Positions 19,097 to 29,757 of a stretch of DNA of 64,000 bases are shown here, one piece after another (position 1 is the first letter of the stretch; each line of letters starts with the position of its first letter). Position numbers and translations under genes: made by a program. The stretch lies in contig NZ_CP023559.1 of NCBI RefSeq assembly GCF_003006155.1, positions 1,364,001-1,428,000 on the forward strand. The letters are read 5' to 3'. A model generated the notes under the pieces. It was not told where the DNA came from, made no database searches, and saw nothing but the letters and a program-made list of their open reading frames with translations. Source of the DNA: Salinicola tamaricis (GTDB lineage Bacteria; Pseudomonadota; Gammaproteobacteria; Pseudomonadales; Halomonadaceae).

Positions 19097-20587
19097 ATGA
19101 ACAGCCAAGTCTTCCTCGGCACCTTCGTCGCCTACGTGATCGTGATGATCGCATTCGGCTGCTGGGTCTCGCGCCACAGCCGTGGCAGTGGCGACGACTT
19201 CCTGCTCGGCGGGCGCAGCCTGCCGCTCTTTCTGACCCTCGGCACCACCGTGGCAACCATGGTCGGCACCGGTTCGAGCATGGGTGCCGTCGGTTTCGGC
19301 TACGTCAACGGCTGGGCCGGCGCGCTCTACGGTATCGGTGGGGCGATCGGCGTGCTGCTGCTGGCTTTCTGGTTCGCCCCGGTGAGACACCTGCGCTTCA
19401 TGACCATGAGCGAAGAGCTCTCCTACTATGTCGGCGCCAATCGCCTGGTGCGCAACGTCGTCGCGGTGCTGATCTATATCGCCTGTATCGGCTGGCTCGG
19501 CGCGCATATCCTCGGTGGCGGTCTCTATCTGTCATGGATGGCGGGGATCGACCTGACCATGGCACGCATCCTGGTCGCGCTGGGCTTCGGCATCTATTGC
19601 GTGATCGGCGGCTACATGGCGGTGGTCTGGACCGACACCGTGCAGGCGGTGGTGCTGTTCGTCGGTTTCATCGTGATGGCGATCATCGCGCTGGTCGAGG
19701 TCGGTGGCTTCTCCAGCCTCGGCGCCCATATGGACGTCGCGGCCACCGACTTCCTCGGGATCGGCAAGATCGGCCTGGTGCCGGCGCTGTCGCTGGCGGC
19801 GGTGATCGCGGTCGGCGTGCTGGCGACCCCCTCCTACCGCCAGCGCATCTACTCCGGCCATTCGGTGGCCTCGGTGCGCAGGTCGTTCGTGATCACCGGC
19901 GTGCTCTATCTGTTGTTCTCGATCATTCCGGCGATCATCGGCATGGCGACCCATGCGCTCAACCCAAATCTGAACAACAGCAATTTCGCCTTCCCGTTCC
20001 TCGCCACCGAGATCCTGCCGCTATGGCTGGGCCTGCTGCTGCTGGTAGCGGGGCTCTCGGCGACCATGTCCAGCGCCAGCTCCGATGCCATCGCCGGGGT
20101 CTCGATCCTGCTGCGCGATATCTACGTGCTGTTCACCGGCCATACGCCCTCGGCGCGCAAGGTCGTGGGGCTGTCACGTCTGGCGCTGGTCGTCACCATC
20201 GGCCTGGCGCTGCTGTTCGCGCTCACCTCCAACAACGTCATCAGCTATATCACCAGCATGATCGCCACGGTGATGGCAGGGATGTTCGTCTGCGGCGTGC
20301 TCGGACGCTTCTGGCCGCGCTACACCTGGCAGGGCGCCATCGCCACCCTGGTGGCGGCCTCGGTGACCTCCTTGGCGGTGATCAACGTCGACGCCTGGGC
20401 GGCGTTCTGGGGCAACCCCAGCATCCCCGCCGTGCTGGTCGCGCTGATCGTGGGCGTCGTCGTCAGCCTGGTCACGCCCGCCTCGAAGGTGGCACCGGAA
20501 CAGGCACTCGAGATCATCGACGCCGAGCGCGAACGCATGGAGCGGGACGACATGCCGGCCAAGGCGGTTGGCGGCAAACCGGTCTGA
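19097..20587 (+). CDS. Sodium:solute symporter (SSS family)
   Basis: Intact 496-residue inner-membrane carrier with about 13 helices. The SSS/LeuT-fold hallmarks include the GGRSLPLFLTLGTTVATMVG start of the transport core and LLLVAGLSATMSSASSDAIAG, a sodium-site region. It likely imports the amino or acyl-amino acid degraded by the D-aminoacylase/RidA set just upstream, by context only. It is convergent with allA, with a strong bidirectional hairpin between them. Confidence 0.9.
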   Translation: MNSQVFLGTFVAYVIVMIAFGCWVSRHSRGSGDDFLLGGRSLPLFLTLGTTVATMVGTGSSMGAVGFGYVNGWAGALYGIGGAIGVLLLAFWFAPVRHLRFMTMSEELSYYVGANRLVRNVVAVLIYIACIGWLGAHILGGGLYLSWMAGIDLTMARILVALGFGIYCVIGGYMAVVWTDTVQAVVLFVGFIVMAIIALVEVGGFSSLGAHMDVAATDFLGIGKIGLVPALSLAAVIAVGVLATPSYRQRIYSGHSVASVRRSFVITGVLYLLFSIIPAIIGMATHALNPNLNNSNFAFPFLATEILPLWLGLLLLVAGLSATMSSASSDAIAGVSILLRDIYVLFTGHTPSARKVVGLSRLALVVTIGLALLFALTSNNVISYITSMIATVMAGMFVCGVLGRFWPRYTWQGAIATLVAASVTSLAVINVDAWAAFWGNPSIPAVLVALIVGVVVSLVTPASKVAPEQALEIIDAERERMERDDMPAKAVGGKPV

Positions 20588-20594
20588 CGCCAAC

Positions 20595-20627
20595 GAGCTG
20601 GGGTGCCCCTGACGGGCACCCTAGCTC
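20595..20627. terminator. Bidirectional terminator between symporter and allA
   Basis: Fourteen-base-pair stem (GAGCTGGGGTGCCC / GGGCACCCTAGCTC, one G-T pair) with a 5-nt loop, placed between two convergent genes. Confidence 0.7.
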
Positions 20628-20646
20628 ATCGCCGGCGACCGACTCG

Positions 20647-21132
20647 TCACGGCACCACGACCCGAATGTTCATCTCCCGCTCGTCGAGATTGTCGGCACC
20701 GCCACGGTCGACGACCAGAAACTCTCCTTCGCGCTCCAGCACCGAGTGGATCGCATGCCAGGTGCCGGCCCGATAGTTGACCCCCTGGCGGCCGTCGGTG
20801 ACGAAGGCGCGAATCGCGCTCGGATCGATGGCGTCGCCCGGCGGCGCCACCACGACCACGAAGCGCTCTTCGTGCAGCGGCATGAATGCCTGGCTGCCCA
20901 GCGGATGACGCTCGAGCAGATCGATCTCCAGCGGCAGCGTCACCGGCTGGCTGACGAAGAGACTGATCAGCGGCGGTGTGGCGTCATCACGGACATCAAC
21001 CTTGGCCAGCGCATGGTGGCGCTGGGTGCGGCCAGCGTTGATCGCGAACGACTCGCCGATGCGCGCATCGATCACCTCACCGAAGGGCGCGAAGTCCGCC
21101 GCGGTCAGCGGCTGCGCGTTGAGTTCCTGCAT
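20647..21132 (-). CDS. allA: Ureidoglycolate lyase
   Basis: 161 residues. Splits (S)-ureidoglycolate into glyoxylate and urea, the last step of allantoin breakdown. Family marks: RHHALAKVD, LERHPLGSQAFMPL and GTWHAIHSVL. MQELNAQ is taken as the start because AGGAG lies ten bases before it; a start seven residues earlier is possible. It stands about 10 kb from the other ureide genes, but a GTATAC palindrome 100 nt upstream links it to the same putative regulon. Confidence 0.92.
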   Translation of the reverse strand: MQELNAQPLTAADFAPFGEVIDARIGESFAINAGRTQRHHALAKVDVRDDATPPLISLFVSQPVTLPLEIDLLERHPLGSQAFMPLHEERFVVVVAPPGDAIDPSAIRAFVTDGRQGVNYRAGTWHAIHSVLEREGEFLVVDRGGADNLDEREMNIRVVVP

Positions 21133-21231
21133 CTGCTCTGCTCCTGTCATCACTCACGGTCGTGTTCCGCCTCCGGTTTTACCCCATGAGGCCGCGCGCG
21201 TCGCGCCGGTTCATGGTCGTTCACGCCGCTA

Positions 21232-21241
21232 TCGTATACAA
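21232..21241. promoter_or_regulatory. GTATAC palindrome upstream of allA
   Basis: TCGTATACAA differs by one base from the perfect palindrome TTGTATACAA found before the allantoin racemase gene at 36005-36014. Candidate FCD-GntR operator, 100 nt upstream of the allA start. Confidence 0.45.
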
Positions 21242-21395
21242 ACACGGCCACCGATTTCGCCACCGCCACCGACGACTCTATCTACCTCTTCTCGCCTCTC
21301 TCCTTGTCTCTCTCCTTGTCTCCACTGTCGACGCTTGACGCTCCGCTGCCTGCTGCCAAGGTCAAACCGCCCCACACCCTTCCCTTATCCCTCCA

Positions 21396-21410
21396 TAGAT
21401 TGTATAAAAT
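21396..21410 (+). promoter_or_regulatory. 15-mer operator candidate before the epimerase gene
   Basis: TAGATTGTATAAAAT, 58 nt upstream of the start. The identical 15-mer occurs in reverse orientation before the D-hydroxyproline oxidase gene (29676-29690). Likely site for the GntR protein encoded at 28892-29553. Confidence 0.55.
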
Positions 21411-21467
21411 ATAAAATTATTCAGATCCTGCCCCCTCCATCACCGCCCTCTCGGCACGGGAGCCCCC

Positions 21468-22412
21468 ATGCAGCGTATCCATGTCATCGATTCCCACACC
21501 GGCGGCGAGCCGACCCGGCTGGTGATGTCGGGCTTTCCGGCGCTGACCGGCGACATGGCCGCCCAGCGCGATCTGCTGCGCGAGCACCACGATCAATGGC
21601 GGCGGGCCTGTCTACTCGAACCGCGCGGCAACGACGTGCTGGTGGGGGCGCTCTACTGCGAGCCGGTCTCGCCGGAGGCCAGCTGCGGGGTGATCTTCTT
21701 CAACAACACGGGCTACCTGGGCATGTGCGGCCACGGCACCATCGGGCTGGTGGCGTCGCTTTACCATCTCGGCCGGCTGGCGCCGGGCACCCATCGCATC
21801 GACACCCCTGTGGGGCAGGTCAGTGCCATTCTCCATGACGACGGCGCGGTCACCGTGGGCAACGTGCCCGCCTACCGCTATCGCCAGCGGGTGCCGGTCG
21901 AGGTACCGGGCTACGGCGTGGTGCATGGCGATATCGCCTGGGGCGGCAACTGGTTCTTCCTGGTGGGCGAGCACGAGCAGACGCTGACGCTGGCCAATGA
22001 AGAAGCGCTGACGGCCTTTACCTGGGCGATCCGCCAGGCGCTGGACGCGCAGGCCATCACCGGCGAGAACGGTGGCCACATCGACCATATCGAGCTGTTC
22101 GCCGCGGACACCCACGGCAACCCACCGGCCGACAGCCGCAATTTCGTGCTCTGCCCCGGCAAGGCCTACGACCGCTCCCCTTGCGGCACCGGCACCAGCG
22201 CCAAGCTGGCCTGCCTGGCGGCGGACGGCAAGCTGGCCCCCGGCGAGACCTGGGTCCAGGCCAGCATCACCGGCAGCCGCTTCGAGGGGCGCTACGACTG
22301 GCAAGGCGATCGCATCCTGCCCTTCATCACCGGCACCGCCCATGTCACCGCCGATGCCACCCTGCTGATCGATGACAATGATCCGTTCGCCTGGGGCATC
22401 ACCGCCTCCTAG
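21468..22412 (+). CDS. hypRE: 4-hydroxyproline 2-epimerase (proline racemase family)
   Basis: Intact 314-residue enzyme. Converts trans-4-hydroxy-L-proline to cis-4-hydroxy-D-proline, the first step of hydroxyproline catabolism. Both catalytic cysteines are present, in GMCGHG and SPCGTGTSA, as expected of an epimerase; dehydratase relatives have Thr in place of the first. It is followed by the deaminase gene after 59 nt. True proline racemase activity cannot be excluded, but the pathway neighbours favour hydroxyproline. Confidence 0.9.
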   Translation: MQRIHVIDSHTGGEPTRLVMSGFPALTGDMAAQRDLLREHHDQWRRACLLEPRGNDVLVGALYCEPVSPEASCGVIFFNNTGYLGMCGHGTIGLVASLYHLGRLAPGTHRIDTPVGQVSAILHDDGAVTVGNVPAYRYRQRVPVEVPGYGVVHGDIAWGGNWFFLVGEHEQTLTLANEEALTAFTWAIRQALDAQAITGENGGHIDHIELFAADTHGNPPADSRNFVLCPGKAYDRSPCGTGTSAKLACLAADGKLAPGETWVQASITGSRFEGRYDWQGDRILPFITGTAHVTADATLLIDDNDPFAWGITAS

Positions 22413-22471
22413 CCGCGCACGCATCACTCCCGAACACGCATGACTTCCGAAAACAATGCCAGAGGACAACC

Positions 22472-23416
22472 ATGACCGATTCCATTTTCAGCGGCTGCAT
22501 TCCCGCACTGATGACCCCCTGCACCGCACAGCGCACGCCCGACTATGACGCCCTGGTCGCCAAGGGGCGCGAGCTGGTCGATCTCGGCATGCGCGCAGTG
22601 GTCTACTGCGGCTCCATGGGCGACTGGCCGCTGCTCAGTGAAGCTCAGCGTCAGGAGGGCGTGGCGCGGCTGGTCGCCGCCGGCGTGCCTGTCATCGTCG
22701 GCACCGGTGCGGTCAATTCGAAGGAGGCGGTCTCCCACGCCGCGCATGCGGCCAAAGTCGGGGCTCAAGGGTTGATGGTGATTCCCCGCGTGCTCTCCCG
22801 CGGCACCTCCAGCAGCGCCCAGCGCGCGCACTTCTCGGCGATCCTGGCCGCTGCCCCCGAGCTGCCGGCGGTGATCTACAACAGCCCCTACTACGGCTTC
22901 GCCACCCGCGCCGAGCTGTTCTTCGCGCTGCGCGAGGCGTTTCCCAATCTGGTCGGTTTCAAGGAGTTCGGCGGCGCCGAGGATTTGCGCTATGCCGCCG
23001 AGCACATCACCTCACAGGACGACGACGTCAGCCTGATGGTGGGGGTCGACACCCAGGTGGTGCACGGCTTCGTCGACTGCAACGCCAGCGGCGCCATCAC
23101 CGGGGTCGGCAACGCCTTGCCGCGGGAGGTTCTCAAGCTGGTCGAGCTCAGCCGCCAGGCCGCCAGCGGCGACCCCGAGGCGCGGCGTCTGGCGCTGGAG
23201 CTGGAGCGCGCGCTGGCGGTGCTCTCCTCGTTCGACGAGGGCGCCGATCTGGTGCTCTATTACAAGCATTTGATGGTGCTCAACGGCGATAGCGAGTACC
23301 GCCTGCATTTCAATGAGAGCGACGCGCTCACCCCGGCCCAGCAGCGCTACGTCGAGACCCAGTACGCCCAGTTCCGCGAGTGGTATGCGCGCTGGTCGCA
23401 GGCACTCGATGCTTGA
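22472..23416 (+). CDS. hypD: DapA-family delta1-pyrroline-4-hydroxy-2-carboxylate deaminase
   Basis: Intact 314-residue DHDPS-family TIM barrel with the Schiff-base lysine in LVGFKEFGG and the tyrosine region VIYNSPYYG. In hydroxyproline pathways this family converts the product of D-hydroxyproline oxidation to alpha-ketoglutarate semialdehyde. Directly downstream of the epimerase gene, which supports that role over diaminopimelate synthesis. The semialdehyde dehydrogenase that would complete the route is not seen in the window. Confidence 0.87.
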   Translation: MTDSIFSGCIPALMTPCTAQRTPDYDALVAKGRELVDLGMRAVVYCGSMGDWPLLSEAQRQEGVARLVAAGVPVIVGTGAVNSKEAVSHAAHAAKVGAQGLMVIPRVLSRGTSSSAQRAHFSAILAAAPELPAVIYNSPYYGFATRAELFFALREAFPNLVGFKEFGGAEDLRYAAEHITSQDDDVSLMVGVDTQVVHGFVDCNASGAITGVGNALPREVLKLVELSRQAASGDPEARRLALELERALAVLSSFDEGADLVLYYKHLMVLNGDSEYRLHFNESDALTPAQQRYVETQYAQFREWYARWSQALDA

Positions 23417-23948
23417 GCCACGGCCAGGCCGGGACGACGCTCCTTTCTGGTGACACTCTCCTGTATTCGACACTTTAGCGGCCCCCGGCGGGGCCGCGCC
23501 CGCTTTCCCTCCCCCGCATCTTTTCCTCCCCCACATGTCATCCCCGCCTCTCATTCAAAACGCGCCCGCCATCTCAGCTCAGTGAGCGATAACCTTTTTA
23601 AAATCGACTCGACCAAAGCGTGATTGGTTTTCAATGACTTTCGTCGCTCAATAAAAAAGCCAAGAGAGACCCCGTCAGAAAGAGCGACGTATTTAAAACA
23701 GCACTAATCACGCACTAAGAGCCCATTTCCAAACCCTCTGACAATGGGTGCCGAGGGCCGGGTCGAGCAACCGAATAAACACCGCCGACACAGTGTCGAT
23801 AACGGTCTTCGCGACAACGACCCCAGGGTCTGGATCCAGTAGGCCGACAGCCCCAAACCGACACCCCGCGGTCGATCAATCGCCTCATTAGGCGCGCATC
23901 GCCTGTCACGAAGACGGGCGAAACCGGCGCCATCACGGGAGACCACCG
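23417..23948. other. Long gap before ytfQ: hairpin, AT-rich island, partial dispersed repeat
   Basis: No protein is supported. GCGGCCCC (23478-23485) pairs with GGGGCCGC (23490-23497) and could end the epimerase-deaminase transcript. The stretch 23580-23720 is far richer in A and T than its surroundings and probably holds the ytfQ promoter. A partial copy of the dispersed repeat is at 23719-23761. The last ~180 nt look like a long 5' leader; nothing is recognised in it. Confidence 0.55.
23719..23761 (+). repeat. Dispersed repeat, partial copy A
   Basis: Matches the outer ~40 nt of the family (GAGCCCATTTC-AAACCCTCTGAC-ATGGG) seen in reverse at 63591-63678, then diverges. It lacks the central hairpin. 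Confidence 0.7.
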
Positions 23949-24899
23949 ATGAAGAAATCACTCGCCCTCAGCCTCGCGTTGTTGGGGTTCAGTGCCACCG
24001 CATCCGCGGCACAGGTCGTCGGCTTTTCACAGATCGGCTCGGAGTCGGGCTGGCGCGCGGCGGAAACCACCATCACCCGCAAGCAGGCCGAGCAGCGCGG
24101 GATCGATCTCAAGTTCTCGGATGCCCAGCAGCGCCAGGAGAACCAGATCGCCGCGCTGCGCTCGTTCATCGCCCAGGGGGTGGATGCCATCCTGCTCGCC
24201 CCCGTAGTGGCCACCGGCTGGGACAACGTGCTCAAGGAGGCCAAGGAGAGCGAGATTCCGGTGATTCTGCTCGACCGCCAGATCGATGCGCCCAAGGATC
24301 TCTACATGACCGCGGTGGGCGCCGACAGCGTGCACGAGGGCGAAGTGGCCGGCCAGTGGCTGGTCGACAAGGTCGCTGGCAAGCCATGCAACGTGGTCGA
24401 GCTGCAGGGCACCACCGGCTCGTCGGTGGCAATCGAGCGCAAGCAGGGCTTCGAGAAGGCGATCGCCGACCACCCCAATCTCAAGATCGTGCGCAGCCAG
24501 ACCGGCGACTTCACGCGCTCCGGCGGCAAGGAGGTCATGGAGAGTTTCATCCGGGCGGAAAACGGCGGGCGCGATATCTGCGCACTGTTCTCGCATAACG
24601 ACGATATGGCGATCGGCGCCATTCAGGCGATGAAGGAGGCCGGCCTGCACCCCGGCAAGGAGATTCTGACCATCTCCATCGACGCCGTGCCCGACTACTT
24701 CAAGGCGATGGCCAACGGCGACGCCAATGCCACGGTGGAGCTGACGCCCAACATGGCGGGCCCCGCCTTCGACGCGCTCGAAGCCTACTGGAAGGACGGC
24801 ACCCAGCCGCCCAAGTTCATCCAGACCGACTCCAAGCTCTACACCCAGAGCGACGACCCCGAGGGCGAATACCAGCGGCGCAAGGATCTGGGTTACTGA
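23949..24899 (+). CDS. ytfQ: Furanose-type ABC transporter substrate-binding protein
   Basis: 316 residues with a signal peptide cut near ASAAQV. Very close to E. coli YtfQ: VGFSQIGSESGWRAAET, ENQIAALRSFIAQGVDAI, APVVATGWDNVLKEA, NVVELQGTTGSSVAIERK, HNDDMAIGAIQAMKEAG and NMAGPAFDALE. E. coli YtfQ binds galactofuranose and relatives can bind arabinofuranose. GGGAGA ribosome site. Encoded inside the hydroxyproline gene set, so the natural ligand here may differ. The frame is intact. Confidence 0.92.
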   Translation: MKKSLALSLALLGFSATASAAQVVGFSQIGSESGWRAAETTITRKQAEQRGIDLKFSDAQQRQENQIAALRSFIAQGVDAILLAPVVATGWDNVLKEAKESEIPVILLDRQIDAPKDLYMTAVGADSVHEGEVAGQWLVDKVAGKPCNVVELQGTTGSSVAIERKQGFEKAIADHPNLKIVRSQTGDFTRSGGKEVMESFIRAENGGRDICALFSHNDDMAIGAIQAMKEAGLHPGKEILTISIDAVPDYFKAMANGDANATVELTPNMAGPAFDALEAYWKDGTQPPKFIQTDSKLYTQSDDPEGEYQRRKDLGY

Positions 24900-24903
24900 T
24901 CGT

Positions 24904-25022
24904 CCATGTCCAAACTCTCTGACCATGGGCGCTGGGGGCAGGGCAAAGCGAGGGTCCTTTGCCAGGGATGGCAAAGGTAGCGCCCAAGGAGGGGTTCATA
25001 GCGCCCTCGCGACGCCCTGCCG
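24904..25022 (+). repeat. Dispersed repeat, full copy B, between ytfQ and ytfR
   Basis: About 119 nt starting 5 nt after the ytfQ stop. Central hairpin CCTTTGCC-AGGGAT-GGCAAAGG; outer arms GGGCGCT and AGCGCCC. Closely similar to copy C at 44243-44360. Its position suggests a role in lowering ATPase/permease expression relative to the binding protein, as REP elements do in other ABC operons. Confidence 0.85.
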
Positions 25023-25077
25023 CCGGACAAGCTCACATCGTCTAGCGGCTGTGCCATGCGTTCTAAGCCACGCCTGC

Positions 25078-25101
25078 GGCCGGCATCGCACGCTGCCGGC
25101 C
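25078..25101 (+). terminator. Hairpin upstream of ytfR, possible attenuator
   Basis: Eight-base-pair GGCCGGCA / TGCCGGCC stem with an 8-nt loop, inside the ABC operon, no T-run. With copy B just upstream it makes the ytfQ-ytfR gap highly structured. Confidence 0.4.
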
Positions 25102-25163
25102 TTCCGCCCTCTCCACCCGGCGCTCTCGACGCCGCGGTGCCCGCTCACTCGGGGTGACCGACC

Positions 25164-26703
<1,540 letters not shown>

Positions 26704-26707
<4 letters not shown>

Positions 26708-27738
26708 TGCCCGCCGGCGTGAAACGCGTGCTGCCGCAGCTGATCACCCTGGCCGTGCTGGTGGCGCTGGTCAGTGCGGTCTTCCCCGACTTCCTGCAGC
26801 TGCACTACAGCGACGGCCGGCTGATCGGCCCGGTGATCGACGTGCTCAAGCGCGGTGCGCCGGTGGCGCTGCTGGCGATCGGCATGACCCTGGTGGTCGC
26901 CACCGGCGGTATCGATCTCTCGGTGGGCACGGTCATGGCGATCACCGGCGCGGTCGCCGCGGCGGCCATCGTCGCCGGCCACGGGCTGCTCTGGGCGCTG
27001 GGCCTGGCGCTGGCCGCCGGCCTGTGCGCGGGGCTGTTCAGCGGCTGTCTGATCGCCTTCCTCGGCATCCAGCCGATCGTCGCCACCCTGATCCTGATGA
27101 TCTCCGGGCGCGGTATCGCCCAACTGATCACCGAAGGGCGCATCCTGACCTTCAACCTGCCGGCGTTCAGCTTCCTCGGCTCCGGCCATCTGCTCGGCAT
27201 CCCGGTGCCGGTCTGGCTATGGCTGGCGGCGGCGACGTTGACCGTGGTGGTGGTACGGCGCACCGCGCTGGGGCTCTTGATCGAAGCGGTGGGCATCAAT
27301 CGCCGGGCCAGCGCGCTGACCGGGATCAACGCCCGCGTCATCCTGCTCGCGGTCTACATGATCTCGGGGCTGTGTGCGGCGCTGGCGGGGATCGTCACCA
27401 CCGCCGACATTCGCGGGGCGGATGCCAACAACGCCGGGCTGTGGCTGGAGCTGGACGCCATCCTGGCCACGGTGATCGGCGGCAACTCGCTGCTCGGGGG
27501 GCGTTTCTCGATCCCGGCGGCGGTGATCGGTGCGCTGATCATCCAGACCATCAATACCGGCATCCTGCTGGCGGGCTTCCCGACCGAATACAACCTAGTC
27601 ATCAAGGCCGCGCTGGTGGTCGCCATCTTAGTGCTGCAGTCGCCCCTGCTGGCGGGCGACCTGAAGCGGGTGGCCGCGCGCCTGACACGCCTGCGCCATC
27701 CCGCTCCGGCGACGAAAAAAGAGAGGGCGAGCCCATGA
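26704..27738 (+). CDS. ytfT: Furanose-type ABC transporter permease 1
   Basis: Intact 344-residue CUT2 permease with about ten helices and the motif GGIDLSVGTVMAITGAVAA. Overlaps ytfR and yjfF by 4 nt on each side (ATGA junctions), so the import module is translationally coupled. Orthologue of E. coli YtfT by order and sequence. Confidence 0.92.
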
Positions 27739-28709
27739 TCAACCCCCGGCGCTATCCGCTGCTGGCGACCATCGCCATCTTCGTCATCGCCTACGCCATC
27801 TGCTATGTACAGTTCCCCTACATGCTGTCCACCCGGGTGGCTGGCAATCTGCTGACCGACAACGCCTATCTGGGCATCGTCGCGGTCGGCATGACGGTGG
27901 TGATCCTCTCCGGCGGTATCGACCTGTCGGTGGGTGCGGTCATCGCCTTCTCCGGCGTCTTCATCGCGGTCATGCTGCGCGATACCGGGCTGCACCCGGT
28001 GCTCGTCTTCGCCCTGCTGCTGGCTCTCACCACCGCTTTCGGCGCGGCCATGGGCGCGCTCATCCACCGCCTGGGCATGCCGCCGTTCATCGTCACCCTG
28101 GCCGGGATGTTCCTCGCCCGCGGCGTGGCCTACATGCTGACCATCGATTCAGTGGCAATCGACCACCCCTTCTTCGACACCCTCCAGAGCACCTACTGGC
28201 TGATGCCGGGCAAGGGGCGGCTGACCCTGATCGGGGTGATCATGCTGCTGGCCTTCGTGGTGGGCCACGTGGTCGCCCATCGCACTCGCTTCGGCGCCAA
28301 TGTGTTCGCCCTCGGCGGCGGCCAGCAGACTGCGCGGCTGATGGGCAGCCGGGTCGGGCGCACCACGGTGATGATCTACGCCTTTTCGGGGCTGATGGCG
28401 GGCCTCGGCGGTATCGTCTTCGCGCTCTACACCGGCTCCGGCTATCCGCTGGCGACGGTCGGCACCGAGCTGACCGCGATCGCCACCGTGGTGATCGGCG
28501 GCACCCTGCTCAGCGGCGGCGCCGGCTATGTGTTCGGAACCCTGTTCGGGGTGCTGACCATGGGGCTGATCCAGACCTATATCGTCTTCGACGGCACGCT
28601 CTCGAGCTGGTGGACCAAGATCGCCATCGGCGTGCTGCTGCTGGCCTTCATCGTGTTGCAAAAGGCGCTGCTGCGACTGGGGACGCCGCGCGCCAGCGCT
28701 CTCGGCTGA
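27735..28709 (+). CDS. yjfF: Furanose-type ABC transporter permease 2
   Basis: Intact 324-residue CUT2 permease, with GGIDLSVGAVIAFSGVFIA and RLGMPPFIVTLAGMFLARG. Partner of YtfT; the ytfQ-ytfR-ytfT-yjfF order is that of E. coli. A six-unit 14-bp tandem repeat follows its stop. Confidence 0.92.
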   Translation: MINPRRYPLLATIAIFVIAYAICYVQFPYMLSTRVAGNLLTDNAYLGIVAVGMTVVILSGGIDLSVGAVIAFSGVFIAVMLRDTGLHPVLVFALLLALTTAFGAAMGALIHRLGMPPFIVTLAGMFLARGVAYMLTIDSVAIDHPFFDTLQSTYWLMPGKGRLTLIGVIMLLAFVVGHVVAHRTRFGANVFALGGGQQTARLMGSRVGRTTVMIYAFSGLMAGLGGIVFALYTGSGYPLATVGTELTAIATVVIGGTLLSGGAGYVFGTLFGVLTMGLIQTYIVFDGTLSSWWTKIAIGVLLLAFIVLQKALLRLGTPRASALG

Positions 28710-28720
28710 CACCTGACACC

Positions 28721-28804
28721 GAGCTCTCGATCTTGAGCTCCCGATCTTGAGCTCCCGACTCCGAGCTCTCGACCCCAAACTCTGAAACCCGAGCTCTCAC
28801 CCCC
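28721..28804. repeat. 14-bp tandem repeat, six units
   Basis: Consensus about GAGCTCYCGAYCYY; units start at 28721, 28735, 28749, 28763, 28777 (degenerate, AAACTCTGAAACCC) and 28791. It fills the gap between yjfF and the GntR gene. Noncoding minisatellite. Confidence 0.85.
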
Positions 28805-28851
28805 AAGCCACGAACCATGATCCCGGTAACGGATGGACGCCATCGGGGCAT

Positions 28852-28861
28852 TTGTACACAA
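28852..28861. promoter_or_regulatory. Possible autoregulatory site before the GntR gene
   Basis: TTGTACACAA has TTGT/ACAA arms typical of FCD-GntR sites and lies 31 nt before the start. It resembles but does not equal the 15-mer found before the epimerase and oxidase genes. Confidence 0.35.
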
Positions 28862-28891
28862 TATGCAAAATTCCCACACAGTCCCCACATC

Positions 28892-29553
28892 ATGCCATTC
28901 AAGACCCGGGCCCAGTACGTCGCCGACGATCTGCGCCGACGCATTCTCGGCGGCGAATTCAGCGGCGGTACCCAACTGCGCCAGGATGCCCTGGCCAAGG
29001 ATTACGGCGTCAGCCGAATTCCGGTACGCGAGGCACTGCTGACCTTGGAAGCGGAGGGGCTGGTCGAGTTCCACGCCCACCGCGGCGCCTTCACCACTGA
29101 GCTGTCGGTGGCCAAGATCCGTGAGCTGTTCGACCTGCGCGTGCTGGTCGAGGGCTACGTACTCGAACGTGCCATCCCGCGTCTGACCCCCACGGACCTG
29201 GCACAGGCCGAGACCATCCTGAGCGACTACGACGACGCCCTGAATGCCGGGCGCCAGATCGATCACTGGAGCGATTTCAACTTCGCCTTTCATCGCGCCC
29301 TCTACGCCCCCGCCGAGCTGCCCGAGGCGATGGCGATGATCGCTCAGCTCAATACCAAGTCGGATCGTTACATCCGCATGCAGCTGCTCTACACCCGCCA
29401 GATCGAAAAGGCCGAGCGCGAGCACCACGCGCTGCTCGATCTCGCCCGCCAGGGTGACGCCCAGGCGCCTGCCAGGTGCTCGAACGGCATATCCTCGACG
29501 CCTGCGAGGGGATCGTCGCAGTACTCGAGCGCAATCTGGCCAGCCAGGCCTGA
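28892..29553 (+). CDS. GntR-family (FCD) regulator of the hydroxyproline set, one frameshift
   Basis: 220 residues after repair. Winged HTH (QLRQDALAKDYGVSRIPVREALLTLEAEGLV) and FCD effector domain with metal-site residues (DFNFAFHRALY, EHHALL). One base is missing near 29472 so that RQGDAQ leads into VLERHILDACEGIVAVL. No good ribosome site is visible before the ATG. Located between the ABC transporter and the oxidase gene; the shared 15-mer near both hydroxyproline promoters is its probable target. Confidence 0.87.
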
Positions 29554-29675
29554 GCGCGAGCCGTCCCGCGCATCCAGCGTCGACGAGATCACGCGCCGTC
29601 TTCCCGCACCGCCCGTGATCCCTGCGCACCACCCACGATAGCCATCGACAAGCGCTCCGGCGGCGGGCATGATGG

Positions 29676-29690
29676 ATTTTATACAATCTA
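29676..29690 (-). promoter_or_regulatory. 15-mer operator candidate before the oxidase gene
   Basis: Reverse complement of TAGATTGTATAAAAT, identical to 21396-21410. It lies about 70 nt upstream of the probable oxidase start. Confidence 0.55.
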
Positions 29691-29757
29691 CAAAGCCATC
29701 ATCGTGATGCGCGCCAGGACGAGTCATCGCGCGCTACCCAGCGCGAGACGCCTGCCC

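Larger units (their letters stand above)
21133..21467. other. Divergent promoter region of allA and the hydroxyproline epimerase gene
   Basis: 335 nt without a gene. It contains the operator candidates listed separately, a pyrimidine-rich stretch with a 12-nt duplication (CTCTCCTTGTCT twice, about 21298-21322), and an unusually AT-rich patch at 21391-21424 just before the epimerase gene, likely its promoter. Confidence 0.6.

Noticed and set aside
22472-23416. dapA (dihydrodipicolinate synthase)
   Set aside because: Same fold and lysine, but position behind the hydroxyproline epimerase favours the pyrroline deaminase role.
23417-23948. Genes in the long gap before ytfQ
   Set aside because: Short frames overlap in several phases, lack ribosome sites and have no recognisable composition or domain.
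24817-24999. Similar short minus-strand frames at 24817-24999 and 44140-44337 (both begin MNPSLGATFAI)
   Set aside because: They translate the dispersed repeat and their likeness comes from the DNA repeat; no ribosome site and extension into neighbouring genes.
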